The notes: a model not told the origin generated them from the letters alone. Shown: positions 1 to 8,101, numbered from the stretch's first letter. The stretch is 14,253 bases of DNA from an uncultured Asticcacaulis sp. (GCA_946482045.1 CAMLPZ010000091.1:1-14253), one strand, 5' to 3'. Numbers and translations: made by a program.

Positions 1-2162
1 GACAGCATCTTGAACAAAAGGCCGCCGGTGATCGGCACGGCTTCGGACAGTTCGACCTCGACTTCGGCCCCCAGCCGCCAGCGTGTGCCGGAGCGTTCGC
101 CGATCAGGGCGTGCTGAACGTCGTCATGGACGTAGTAGTCGTTGCCGAGGCTCGAGACCGGAACCAGGCCGTCGGCGCCCGTGTCGTTGAGCTTCACGAA
201 CAGGCCAAAGCGCGTCACACCGGTGATCCGTCCGCGGAAGGATGCGCCGACCTTGTCATGCAGATAGGCGGCGATATAGCGCTCGATCGCTTCGCGTTCG
301 GCCTGCATCGACCGGCGCTCGGTCTGGGTGATATGGTCGGCCGTGTCGGCCATCGTCTTGATGTCGTAGTCGGTCAGGCCATCGTCGCCGAGTTTCAGCG
401 CGCGGATCAGCGCCCGGTGCACGACCAAGTCGGCATAACGACGGATCGGCGAGGTGAAGTGGGCGTACTTGTCGAGGTTCAGGCCGAAGTGGCCGTAGTT
501 CTCGGCGCTGTAATGGGCCTGCATCTGGGTGCGCAGGACGACTTCGTTGATGATCTCGGCATTTTCCGTGTCCTTGGCCTGCTCCAGCAGGCGGTTGAAG
601 CGGTCGGTGCGCGGCGGCTCGCCCTTGTTCCACGGAAGGCCGAGCGTGCCCAGGAAGTCGGCCAGGTTACCGATCTTCTCCATCGAAGGCGCCTCGTGGA
701 CGCGGTAGATCAGCGGCGTGCGGTGCTTTTCCAGTTCCTCGGCGGCGCTGACATTGGCCTGGATCATCATCTCTTCGATGAGTTGCATGGCGTCGAGGCT
801 GATGCGTGGCTCGATCCTGACGACATTGCCGTCCGCATCGAGGTGGACGCGGCGTTCCGGTGAATTGATGGCCAGGGGCTGGCGCGCCTTGCGGCCCTTG
901 GTCAGGCAGGCGTGCGCCGCCCACAGGGGCTTCAAAAGCGTCTCAAGGATCGGGCCGGTCTTGTCGTCAGTCGTGCCGTCGATCGCGGCCTGCGCCTGCT
1001 CATAGCTAAGTTTGGCAGCCGAACGCATCAGGCCGCGGACGAACTTGTGGCCGGTCTTCTTGCCAGAAGCGTCGAAGACCATACGCACGGCTAATGTGGC
1101 GCGGTTCTCGCCTTCCTGCAGCGAGCACAGGCCCGACGACAGGAAGTGCGGCAGCATGGGTTCGACGCGGTCGGGGAAATAGGTCGAATTGCCCTTATCG
1201 CGCGCGTCGCGATCGAGCGAAGAGCCTGGCGTCACGTAGTGCGCCACATCGGCGATCGCGACCCAGACGACATAGCCGCCGGGATTGGCGGCATCGTCGT
1301 CGGCGTGAGCATAGACGGCGTCGTCATGGTCCTTGGCGTCGACGGGGTCAATCGTGATGAAAGGCAGGTCGCGCAGGTCGGTCCGGCGGCCCAGATCGGG
1401 CGCCTTGGCGGACTTGGCCTCGTCCTCGGTCGACGACTGGAAACCGACAGGCAGGCCGTGGCTGTGGATCGCCATGATCGAGGCGATGCGCGGGCTGTCC
1501 TCCTTGCCGATGACCTCGACGACGCGGACCGGCTTGGGACCATAGCGGTGATTTCCGCCGGCCGGCGCCGCCAGTACGACATCGCCGTCTTCCAGTTCCT
1601 CGATCTTGGCGCCGGTCAGGACATAGCTGTCTTTTTCCTTGCGGTTGACGCTTTCCAGGCGGATTTCACGGCGGCCCTTGCGAACCACGCCGACGAGGCG
1701 CGGTGCGTCCTGGTCGAGCACCTTGACGAGATGGGCGACCCAGCCATCCGGGACCTTCTCGAAGCGGACATAGAGGCGGTCATAGAGTTTCGGCGGCATT
1801 TGCTGGACGCTTTTCTTGAGCGGTGCCAGGCGGGCCAAAGGTGTCTTGGATTCTTCGGGTTTCCCCCATTTGACCCAAAGCTCACCATCTATATCGCGCT
1901 CGACGACTTCGACAACACCGGTTTCGGGCAGTTGCCCCATGGCGCCGAAGGTCTTGCGGCCGCGCTTGTCGAGCTTGCCGGCTTCGGAGAGGGCTTTCAG
2001 GCGATGGCGCAATGCACGGCGGTCCTCACCCTTGAGGCCATACATGCGGGCAATGTCGGAAAGGTCGAGTTCGCGATTTTCCTGCAGGGTCTTCAGAAGG
2101 GTTTGATCGTCGGGCAGCCCCTGCGGCAGCCGAACCTTCTCTTGCTTTATCTTTTTCATCAT
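1..2162 (-). CDS. rnr: Ribonuclease R (3'-5' exoribonuclease), C-terminus cut by window edge
   Basis: RNase R degrades structured RNA processively from the 3' end in the cytoplasm, including mRNA, rRNA and tmRNA-tagged messages. I translated the minus strand from 2162; 720 codons are open to the left edge. In order there are an N-terminal winged-helix region (about 20-70), a cold-shock/OB region (about 80-240), the RNB catalytic domain (about 255-600) and an S1 domain (638 to the edge). The RNB metal-binding cluster reads DPVDAKDHDD, with D272, D278, D280 and D281 at the spacing of the E. coli catalytic aspartates. The RNB signature HFTSPIRRYADLVV lies at 568-581. The lysine-rich tail usual in this family would lie beyond the edge. 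The start is a tandem ATGATG (2162 or 2159) behind AAGGGA; spacing slightly favours 2159. It is divergent from the chalcone isomerase-like gene. The product call is very secure. Confidence 0.97.
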   Translation of the reverse strand, partial: MMKKIKQEKVRLPQGLPDDQTLLKTLQENRELDLSDIARMYGLKGEDRRALRHRLKALSEAGKLDKRGRKTFGAMGQLPETGVVEVVERDIDGELWVKWGKPEESKTPLARLAPLKKSVQQMPPKLYDRLYVRFEKVPDGWVAHLVKVLDQDAPRLVGVVRKGRREIRLESVNRKEKDSYVLTGAKIEELEDGDVVLAAPAGGNHRYGPKPVRVVEVIGKEDSPRIASIMAIHSHGLPVGFQSSTEDEAKSAKAPDLGRRTDLRDLPFITIDPVDAKDHDDAVYAHADDDAANPGGYVVWVAIADVAHYVTPGSSLDRDARDKGNSTYFPDRVEPMLPHFLSSGLCSLQEGENRATLAVRMVFDASGKKTGHKFVRGLMRSAAKLSYEQAQAAIDGTTDDKTGPILETLLKPLWAAHACLTKGRKARQPLAINSPERRVHLDADGNVVRIEPRISLDAMQLIEEMMIQANVSAAEELEKHRTPLIYRVHEAPSMEKIGNLADFLGTLGLPWNKGEPPRTDRFNRLLEQAKDTENAEIINEVVLRTQMQAHYSAENYGHFGLNLDKYAHFTSPIRRYADLVVHRALIRALKLGDDGLTDYDIKTMADTADHITQTERRSMQAEREAIERYIAAYLHDKVGASFRGRITGVTRFGLFVKLNDTGADGLVPVSSLGNDYYVHDDVQHALIGERSGTRWRLGAEVEVELSEAVPITGGLLFKML

Positions 2163-2264
2163 TTGTTCCCTTACATGGTTCGGCCTCGGTTGAAAAGCAA
2201 GGGGATCAGCAATCCGGGCGGGCGAACCAGACGTATGCAGCCGGTGATCGGAAAGGAAAGCCCA

Positions 2265-2783
2265 ATGCACCGTCGTCACATTGTTTTGAGTTTCGCCGCT
2301 CTTTGTCTTGGTGCCGCGCCGGCCTTGGCCGATCCGGTGAAGCACGTCCCGGATGCGCAGAAGGTCGGGGCAGGGCGGATGACCTACCTGACCTTGCCGG
2401 TTTTCGACGCTGCGCTTTATGCTCCCGGCGGCGTCTATTCGACGGCCAAGCCGTTTGCGCTTAAACTCACTTATCTTCGCAATCTCAAAGGCCGCGATAT
2501 TGCCCGCAGTTCGGTTGAGCAGATGCGCCGGCAGGGCGGCCACGGCGAGGCCCAGCTTACGGCATGGGGAGAGGCAATGGCCGATATGTTCCCGGATGTA
2601 GCGAAGGGCACGACCCTGACGGGCGTGCGGCATGCCGATGGCGCTACCAGCTTTTATCAAAGTGCCAGGGTCATCGGCCGGGTCGAAGATCCGGCCTTCG
2701 GGCGCGCGTTCTTCGACATCTGGCTCGGCGCGAAAACATCGCAGCCGGCATTGCGCAAGAAGTTGCTTGGTATGGGCGCATGA
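2265..2783 (+). CDS. Secreted chalcone isomerase-like protein (Chalcone_3 family)
   Basis: This 172-residue protein starts with a Sec signal peptide (basic MHRRH, hydrophobic 6-20, likely cut after APALA at 22). The rest resembles the bacterial periplasmic chalcone isomerase-like family: FDAALYAPGG at 47-56, FALKLTYLRNLKG at 64-76, SVEQMRRQG at 83-91, and a C-terminal FDIWLGAKTSQP with a following LR..LLG. Bacterial members are not known flavonoid enzymes; plant relatives of the fold include fatty-acid-binding proteins, so a lipid-related periplasmic role is only an inference. The ATG at 2265 has an excellent GGAAAGGAAAG ribosome site. An in-frame ATG at 2235 would spoil the signal peptide, and the frame stays open upstream across rnr only as antisense. 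Its stop overlaps the start of the dehydrogenase gene (ATGA), so the two are probably cotranslated. Confidence 0.9.
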   Translation: MHRRHIVLSFAALCLGAAPALADPVKHVPDAQKVGAGRMTYLTLPVFDAALYAPGGVYSTAKPFALKLTYLRNLKGRDIARSSVEQMRRQGGHGEAQLTAWGEAMADMFPDVAKGTTLTGVRHADGATSFYQSARVIGRVEDPAFGRAFFDIWLGAKTSQPALRKKLLGMGA

Positions 2784-3520
2784 CCAACACCTGGATTATC
2801 GGGGCATCGAGCGGCATCGGCGAAGCCCTGGCCGTTGAACTGGCCAGACGCGGTGAAACGGTCTGTGTGACCGCACGCAACGCTCAGGCTCTGGAGGTGG
2901 TGAGAACGCGACTCAGTGGTCACGGACACATGGCTTTAACCGCCGACGTCACCGATATCGCAACGCTGATGTCGGCCGCCCAGCAGCTTTTTCACGCCTG
3001 GACGCAGATTGACCGCATCATCTTCATGGCCGGAGCCTATACGCCGATGAAGCTTGGCGGACTTGATCTGAAGGAAACTCGCCAGATCATCGATATCAAT
3101 CTGGCGGGCGCTTTCAACACGGTCGAGACAGCCTTGAGTTTGATGAAAGCGCAGAGCGGCGGGCAGATTGTGCTGTGTGGCAGCGTAGCCGGTTACCGTG
3201 GGCTACCCAATGCCCAGCCCTATGCCGCTACCAAGGCCGGCGTCATTTCGCTGGCCAACTCCCTGCGCGCCGAATGGGGGCACAGGTTCGACATCAAGAT
3301 CATCAATCCGGGCTTCGTCACCTCGCGCCTGACCGACAAGAACGACTTCGACATGCCCATGAAGATATCCGCCGAGACAGCGGCAAAGATCATCGCCAGG
3401 GGGTTGAACAGCAAACGCTTCGAAATCCATTTCCCAGCGGCGTTTTCTCTGAGCGCCAAACTGCTTGCGTTGCTACCTGACAGTTTATTTTTTAGCGCGG
3501 TGAAGGGGATGAAGACCTAG
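2780..3520 (+). CDS. Short-chain dehydrogenase/reductase (SDR), classical type
   Basis: A 246-residue NAD(P)-dependent oxidoreductase of the classical SDR family. The cofactor motif GASSGIG is at 8-14. D56 of the ADVTD segment is where family members contact the adenine. The structural NNAG motif is altered to FMAGAY (82-87). The catalytic tetrad is complete: N107, S135 (in LCGSVAGYRG), Y148 and K152 (YAATK). PGFVTS at 222-227 corresponds to the usual PG.V.T. The substrate cannot be read from sequence. The ATG overlaps the stop of the upstream chalcone isomerase-like gene by four bases, and no separate ribosome site is needed if it is translationally coupled. Its 3' end overlaps the convergent transporter gene by 29 bases. 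The length is normal for the family and the family call is secure. Confidence 0.93.
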   Translation: MTNTWIIGASSGIGEALAVELARRGETVCVTARNAQALEVVRTRLSGHGHMALTADVTDIATLMSAAQQLFHAWTQIDRIIFMAGAYTPMKLGGLDLKETRQIIDINLAGAFNTVETALSLMKAQSGGQIVLCGSVAGYRGLPNAQPYAATKAGVISLANSLRAEWGHRFDIKIINPGFVTSRLTDKNDFDMPMKISAETAAKIIARGLNSKRFEIHFPAAFSLSAKLLALLPDSLFFSAVKGMKT

Positions 3521-4424
3521 CCCGGCTCCATTCCGACAGCACAATGCCGCTGATAACCAGAGCCATCGCCACCAGGTGGAAGCCTTCGAGCGGTGCGCGC
3601 AGGATGATGACCGACAGCATGACGCCGAACACCGGCAGTAGGTTGATGAACAGCCCCGCGCGATTGGCGCCGATCAGTTCGATGCCGGCGACATAGGTGC
3701 CCGATGCCACCAGCGAGGCAAAGACGCAGGCATAGACAATTACGCCCCAGCCTGTCGCATCCGGCCAGACAAACGGCTCGTGACTGTAGGTCCATAGGAG
3801 AAAAGGCACGCAAGCGATCACCGCGCCGATGCACGGGATGGCGATCAGCGTCTGCCAATGGACGGGTGGCTTCCATTTCAGCGTAACGGTGTAGCCGGCA
3901 TAGATGACGACAGCTAGCAGCATCAGGGCATCGCCGATGTTGACTTCGAGCCTAAGCAGACGCGACGGATCGCCGTGGCTTGCGGTGACGATCACGCCGG
4001 CTAGGGTCAGCCCGAAACCCGCCAGTTGTGCCACCGTTGCCTTGACGCGGAAGAGGGCGAAATTGCCGAGGAAGATCAGCAGCGGAATGGCCGCTTGCTC
4101 GATCATGACATTGACGACATTGGCATAGTTCAGCGCCGTATAGAGCAGCAGGTTGAACAGGCCGAAGCCGAATATGCCGTAGAGGATCAGCAGCGGCCAG
4201 TGCCGTTTGATCACCGGCCAGTCACGTTTCAGCTTCGGCCAGGCCAGTGGTATGATGATTAGCACGGCCAGTAGCCAGCGCAGGGCGGTTAGCAGGAAGG
4301 GGTGGACGTGCCCGGCGCCGATCTTGCCGGCGACACTGTTCCCCGCCCAGATCAGCGTCGTGATGATCAACAGGGCGTAGGCACGACTGGAAACACTAAG
4401 ACTGGAAACACTGAGACGGGGCAT
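3492..4424 (-). CDS. EamA/DMT-superfamily transporter
   Basis: This 310-residue inner-membrane protein has about ten hydrophobic segments (first at 16-35, last ending near 298) in the two-repeat layout of EamA/drug-metabolite transporters. TLIWAGNSVAGKI in helix 1 and LRWLLAVLIII in helix 2 fit the family. Members export amino acids, nucleotides or other metabolites; the substrate here cannot be deduced. The N-terminus encodes LSVSSLSVSS from a 15-base tandem duplication just after the start codon, and the C-terminus is a Ser/Pro/Arg tail. The ATG at 4424 has no Shine-Dalgarno sequence. A weak TTGCCC/CATACC pair 17 bases apart ends seven bases before it, so a leaderless message is conceivable but poorly supported. 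The gene is convergent with and overlaps the dehydrogenase gene, and is divergent from the aspartate kinase-homoserine dehydrogenase gene. Confidence 0.92.
   Translation of the reverse strand: MPRLSVSSLSVSSRAYALLIITTLIWAGNSVAGKIGAGHVHPFLLTALRWLLAVLIIIPLAWPKLKRDWPVIKRHWPLLILYGIFGFGLFNLLLYTALNYANVVNVMIEQAAIPLLIFLGNFALFRVKATVAQLAGFGLTLAGVIVTASHGDPSRLLRLEVNIGDALMLLAVVIYAGYTVTLKWKPPVHWQTLIAIPCIGAVIACVPFLLWTYSHEPFVWPDATGWGVIVYACVFASLVASGTYVAGIELIGANRAGLFINLLPVFGVMLSVIILRAPLEGFHLVAMALVISGIVLSEWSRARSSSPSPR
4386..4415. repeat. 15-base tandem duplication in the transporter N-terminus
   Basis: Two adjacent copies, 4386-4400 (ACTGGAAACACTAAG) and 4401-4415 (ACTGGAAACACTGAG), differ at one base. On the coding (minus) strand they encode LSVSS twice at residues 4-13 of the EamA-family transporter. 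The unit is a multiple of three, so reading frame is kept and a copy-number change would only lengthen the cytoplasmic N-terminus. Confidence 0.9.
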
Positions 4425-4467
4425 TGTGCGGGTATGGCGATAGTTGCGAGGAGGGGCAAGATTCTTC

Positions 4468-4494
4468 TTGGCCTTTCGGCGAAAGTCTTATAGC
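4468..4494 (+). promoter_or_regulatory. Candidate promoter of the kinase-dehydrogenase gene
   Basis: TTGGCC (4468-4473) and TATAGC (4489-4494) are 15 bases apart, which is short for sigma-70. The -10 hexamer is identical to that proposed for the tRNA gene in this window. Transcription would start near 4501, giving a leader of about 20 bases with the GGGGA ribosome site. A 13-base hairpin-capable sequence (4473-4485, CTTTC-GGC-GAAAG) fills the spacer. Confidence 0.35.
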
Positions 4495-4521
4495 GACCTG
4501 CGACAAATCTCGGGGAAATGC

Positions 4522-6192
4522 ATGTCCATTCTCGTCGTCAAATTCGGTGGTTCGGTCCTGGTGTCGGAAAGCGCCCTTCAGCGCGCCGTATCCGAAATCT
4601 ACCGCTATGTTCGTGACGCCCGTAAGGTCGTCGCCATTGTTTCGGCCTTCAAGGGCGAGACGGACCAGCTCCTGCGCCTGGCCGGCGCTTATACGCAGGC
4701 CTCGACCAGCTCGGCGACGCCGCACCTGGTGGCGACCGGTGAGATGCGCGCCGCGACGCTATTCGCCATGGCGTGCGAGCGGTCAGGCATCGTGACGCAG
4801 TTCCGCTCGGCCTATGAGATCGGTCTGATTGCTGACGGTGAACACCTCAATGCCAACCCCGTTTCCGTAAAACCGGAAGTGTTGCGGCGTGACCTGGAGC
4901 GCGTCGATCTGGTCGTCGTGCCAGGCTATGTTGCTGAAAACGCCGATGGCGAGCCGGTCCTGCTCGGCCGCGGCGGTTCCGACCTGACGGCCGTCTACAT
5001 CGCCAAGGCGCTGGACGTGCCTGTGCGTCTGATCAAGGACGTCGATGCGGTTTACGACGCCGACCCGGCGACCGTTGGCGACTCGGCCAAGCCCTATGAG
5101 AGCCTTGACTGGGCCGAAGCCATCAAGATCGCCTTTCCGGTCGTGCAGTCCAAGGCCATGCGCTATGCCTCCGACAACGGCGTGACCGTTCAGGTGGCAG
5201 GCCTCGCCAAGGGGTACGAAACGGTCCTTGGCGCCCAGACGGCGTATCGTAAGACGCCGGTCCTCAAGCGCAAGATCCGCATCGCTGTCATGGGCGCCGG
5301 TGGCGTCGGTTCCAAATTTCTGGAAAGATGCCTGGAGTGGTCCGACCTGATCGAGGTCGATCGCATCCTGGTGCGCGATGCCACCAAGCGCCGCGATCAT
5401 CCTTTGGCGTCAAAGTTCACCTCGGACGCGCGGACGTTCGTCCGTCCGGATGTTGATGTCTTCGTCGATATTGGCACCGGCGTGTCACCGTCGGCCGAAC
5501 TGCTGGAAGGCTTCCTGAAGGCCGGCGTCAGCGTCACCAGCGCCAACAAGCAGGCGGTCGCTGCCGCCGGCGATAAGCTGCGCGCCGCAGCGAAAGCGTC
5601 GGGCGCCCGACTGACCTATTCGGCCAGCGTCGGTGGCGGCGCGCCTGTCATCGAAGCCCTGACCCGCGCGGTCAAGTCGCACAGGATCAAGGCCTTCTGT
5701 GGCGTGCTGAACGGCACGTCCAACTTCGTTATCGACCAGGTCGAGTCCGGCAAGACATTTGACGCCGCCATGGATGAGGCGCGCCGTCTGGGCTTCGCCG
5801 AGCCGGATTCGACGGCGGACCTCGACGGTACGGATGTTGGCGCCAAGCTGAAACTGCTGCGTGAGATCGCCTATCCGGGCGAGACGCCCAAGCATATCGA
5901 GGTCGGCCAGATTACCGAAGAGTCGCTGGTCATCCCTGAAGGCAAGGGGCTGCGCTACGTCGCGCGCTGCTTCCGCACCGATGACGGCCTGCAAGCGTCC
6001 ATGAAGTTGGAAGTGCTCGACGCCGATCACTATCTGGTCGGGGCGCGCGGCGAACAGAACCGGGCGATTATTGAATTGGACAACGGGGAAACATGGTACG
6101 TCACCGGCAAGGGCGCCGGCGCCTGGCCGACCTCCGAAGCCCTGCTGGCCGACGTGTTGCAAATCGCACGCGAGTACCCGCTGCAGCCATAA
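4522..6192 (+). CDS. Bifunctional aspartate kinase-homoserine dehydrogenase fusion without ACT domains
   Basis: A 556-residue fusion of two enzymes of the aspartate pathway to threonine and methionine. Residues 1-245 are an amino-acid kinase domain: KFGGS at 7-11, SAFKGETDQLL at 41-51, TGE at 72-74, LGRGGSDLTA at 148-157 and KDVDAVYDADP at 172-182. Residues 250-556 are homoserine dehydrogenase: dinucleotide motif GAGGVG at 258-263, ANK with catalytic-type K343, NGTSNF at 397-402, GFAEPDSTADLDGTD at 424-438 followed by K442, and the C-terminal GKGAGAWPT. Unlike ThrA (about 820 residues), there are only a few residues between the domains and no room for the ACT feedback domains. The ATG at 4522 follows GGGGA by five bases; the frame is open from a TTG at 4444 but nothing supports that start. 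It heads a rightward run with the methyltransferase gene. Domain calls are secure; whether the kinase half is active is inferred. Confidence 0.94.
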   Translation: MSILVVKFGGSVLVSESALQRAVSEIYRYVRDARKVVAIVSAFKGETDQLLRLAGAYTQASTSSATPHLVATGEMRAATLFAMACERSGIVTQFRSAYEIGLIADGEHLNANPVSVKPEVLRRDLERVDLVVVPGYVAENADGEPVLLGRGGSDLTAVYIAKALDVPVRLIKDVDAVYDADPATVGDSAKPYESLDWAEAIKIAFPVVQSKAMRYASDNGVTVQVAGLAKGYETVLGAQTAYRKTPVLKRKIRIAVMGAGGVGSKFLERCLEWSDLIEVDRILVRDATKRRDHPLASKFTSDARTFVRPDVDVFVDIGTGVSPSAELLEGFLKAGVSVTSANKQAVAAAGDKLRAAAKASGARLTYSASVGGGAPVIEALTRAVKSHRIKAFCGVLNGTSNFVIDQVESGKTFDAAMDEARRLGFAEPDSTADLDGTDVGAKLKLLREIAYPGETPKHIEVGQITEESLVIPEGKGLRYVARCFRTDDGLQASMKLEVLDADHYLVGARGEQNRAIIELDNGETWYVTGKGAGAWPTSEALLADVLQIAREYPLQP

Positions 6193-6217
6193 CCGGGAAT
6201 CAGTATAAAGGAGGCCC

Positions 6218-7141
6218 ATGGGAGATGTCTCCGATATGTCTGGCTGTCCGATGTGCGGGGGTGAACGCCGTCGCAACCTGTACACGCTGGCCTGTGTAGA
6301 GGGTGTATATTACCGGACCTGCCAATGTCTGGACTGCCGTTTTGTTCATATGTGGCCGCGGCCGGGTGAGGCTTATCTCGCCGAATACTATAGTGCCGCG
6401 GACGTCTACGCGCTGCCGTCGGAACGCGCCGAAGACTACGCCAACGTCATTGCCGACAAGGTCGGCCTGTTACGGCGTTTCCTCGGAGCGCTTGCGGCGA
6501 TTCCCTTCTCCGGGCTGGCTGTGGACTATGGGGCAGGGCAGGGCGTTACCGTGAAGGCGCTGTCGGACCTGGGCTTTGACGCCATTGGTGTCGAAATAAG
6601 CGCCAAAGCGCGCCACGCGGCCGAAACAATCTTTGGCGTGACCATGCGTGACGGTGACCTGTCGGGCTTTGAAGATGGCGAAATCGCCGTGTTGACCATG
6701 TTCGATATCCTTGAGCACATAGTTCATCCCAAAGCGTTCCTGAAAGACGCGATTGCCAAGCTCAAACCGCGCGGCGCTCTTCTTGTCGTCGTGCCGGGTT
6801 ACGACTCTCTGGAGCGCATGATAGGCGGCGCGGCGTCGAAGGCCTTGATATTCCCCGAACACGTCAACCAGTTCACACGCGATTCTATATCGCGGATGTT
6901 GAGGGATTGTGGCTTCGATGTTTGTTATGCCGGATCGCCGCCGCCCTATGGTGTAGCCATTACGTTTGGTTTACGTCAGAAAATGCTGAAGGCTTTCGGG
7001 CGAAATCCGATAACCCTGGCCGTACGGGATATGCTTATCTGGTCCAAGCGCCACATCGTCTATCCGTTGCCCAACACTTTCGTGGAAAAATCAGGATTAT
7101 TTGGGCAGAGCCTGCTGGTGCTTGCCCGAAAGCCGCTTTAG
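6218..7141 (+). CDS. Class I SAM-dependent methyltransferase with N-terminal zinc-ribbon-like motif
   Basis: This 307-residue protein begins with CPMC (10-13) and CQCLDC (35-40), a cysteine pattern that could bind one zinc. A Rossmann methyltransferase domain follows: motif I VDYGAGQGV (102-110), acidic V-E at 125-126, a motif-IV-like FDILEHI (162-168) and a post-motif LKPRGALLVVVPG (182-194). FPEHVNQFT (212-220) recurs in methyltransferases of this Cys-containing group, several of which act on sugar or polysaccharide intermediates; the substrate here is unknown. A strong AAAGGAGG (6207-6214) precedes ATG 6218 by only three bases. The in-frame ATG at 6236 is too far from it, so 6218 is kept. 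It starts 25 bases after the kinase-dehydrogenase gene and ends nine bases before rlmJ, so all three may be cotranscribed. Confidence 0.88.
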   Translation: MGDVSDMSGCPMCGGERRRNLYTLACVEGVYYRTCQCLDCRFVHMWPRPGEAYLAEYYSAADVYALPSERAEDYANVIADKVGLLRRFLGALAAIPFSGLAVDYGAGQGVTVKALSDLGFDAIGVEISAKARHAAETIFGVTMRDGDLSGFEDGEIAVLTMFDILEHIVHPKAFLKDAIAKLKPRGALLVVVPGYDSLERMIGGAASKALIFPEHVNQFTRDSISRMLRDCGFDVCYAGSPPPYGVAITFGLRQKMLKAFGRNPITLAVRDMLIWSKRHIVYPLPNTFVEKSGLFGQSLLVLARKPL

Positions 7142-7150
7142 AACCCTTGC

Positions 7151-7987
7151 ATGAATTACCGCCACGGATATCACGCCGGCAATTTCGCCGACCTGGCCAA
7201 GCACGCCGCGCTGCTGGCCTGGCTGCGCATGCTGCGGGCCGAGGGGGCGGCCGTGCGCGTCGTCGATACCCATGCCGGCGCGGGCTTCTACGACCTGTCC
7301 AACCCGGACTTTGCCCGGTCGAAAGAGGCGGAGGCCGGAATCAAGTATCTTTTGGGCAAGGACGTGCCGGACAGCCTGAATCCGTTGGCACAATATGTCC
7401 GCGCCAAGAATCAGGGAGCAGGCTTCAAGGACTATGTGGGGGTCTACCCTGGATCGCCTGTGCTGGTGCTCGACCATAGCACGACCCAGGACGCCTATAT
7501 TGGCTGCGAATTGCGCAGCGATGACTTTACCCTGCTTCAGCATCGGATTGCTCCGCGCGGCAAGGCCGTGCAGTCCGATGGATATGCCAAGGCGGTCGAA
7601 CTGTCGGGAGATGGCGACCCGCGCAAGCAGTTGTATCTGATCGACCCGCCGTTCGAACTGCCGGGAGACTATGCCGCCATCGTCACCACCCTGCACGATG
7701 TGCTGGCGGCGCAGCCTGACGCCGGCGCTTTGGTCTGGCTGCCGCTCAAGGACCTGGAGACCTTCGACGGTTTTCTGCGTCACCTGGAACGCGAATTGCC
7801 GGACGCCGACGTCCTGGTAACGGAACTGCGTTTGCGCTCGCTTTGGAACCCGATGAAGATGAATGGATGCTGTCTGGTGGCGGTCAATGCACCGGCGGCG
7901 TTCGACGCCGTGGTCGCCGCCATAGGCCGTGATGTCGTTGCCGTCTTCGGCGAGGAAAGCGGGCAAGCCCGGACCTGGCGGCTATAG
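7151..7987 (+). CDS. rlmJ: 23S rRNA (adenine(2030)-N6)-methyltransferase RlmJ
   Basis: RlmJ methylates A2030 (E. coli numbering) of 23S rRNA using SAM. The 278-residue protein matches the family along its length: NYRHGYHAGNFADLAKH at 2-18, DTHAGAGFYDL at 39-49 (SAM motif I), VYPGSP at 98-103, and the N6-adenine methyltransferase motif IV as LIDPPFE (163-169), with Phe where Tyr is commoner. The length equals that of E. coli RlmJ. The ATG has no clear Shine-Dalgarno sequence; with only nine bases after the preceding stop, translational coupling to the methyltransferase gene is likely. After it come 114 bases containing a good promoter for the next gene, so this probably ends the transcription unit, although I see no terminator hairpin. 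Confidence 0.95.
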   Translation: MNYRHGYHAGNFADLAKHAALLAWLRMLRAEGAAVRVVDTHAGAGFYDLSNPDFARSKEAEAGIKYLLGKDVPDSLNPLAQYVRAKNQGAGFKDYVGVYPGSPVLVLDHSTTQDAYIGCELRSDDFTLLQHRIAPRGKAVQSDGYAKAVELSGDGDPRKQLYLIDPPFELPGDYAAIVTTLHDVLAAQPDAGALVWLPLKDLETFDGFLRHLERELPDADVLVTELRLRSLWNPMKMNGCCLVAVNAPAAFDAVVAAIGRDVVAVFGEESGQARTWRL

Positions 7988-8042
7988 CCACTGCGCACGC
8001 GTTGACGTCGCTTAAACTCCTCGTGAGATATCCGGGTCGTGA

Positions 8043-8071
8043 TTGGACATCGTTGAGAGGCGTGTTATGCT
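8043..8071 (+). promoter_or_regulatory. Sigma-70-type promoter of the phasin-like gene
   Basis: TTGGAC (8043-8048) and TATGCT (8066-8071) are exactly 17 bases apart. Transcription would begin near 8078, leaving a leader of about 24 bases with GAGG (8092-8095) six bases before the ATG. A second, weaker pair, TTGACG (8002-8007) and GAGATA (8025-8030), also has 17-base spacing and could be an additional upstream promoter. Confidence 0.5.
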
Positions 8072-8101
8072 GCGGCGCAATATAGCGCTGCGAGGCTGGC
8101 C

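Noticed and set aside
1146..2264. Long plus-strand open frame antisense to rnr that continues into the chalcone isomerase-like gene, looking like a 545-residue fusion
   Set aside because: The antisense part has no family features and mirrors the codon bias of rnr, whose minus-strand translation is a clear RNase R. The real gene starts at 2265 with its own ribosome site and signal peptide.
5485..6285. 266-codon minus-strand frame opposite the homoserine dehydrogenase domain
   Set aside because: No domain or start signal is visible, and the plus-strand homoserine dehydrogenase motifs are intact.
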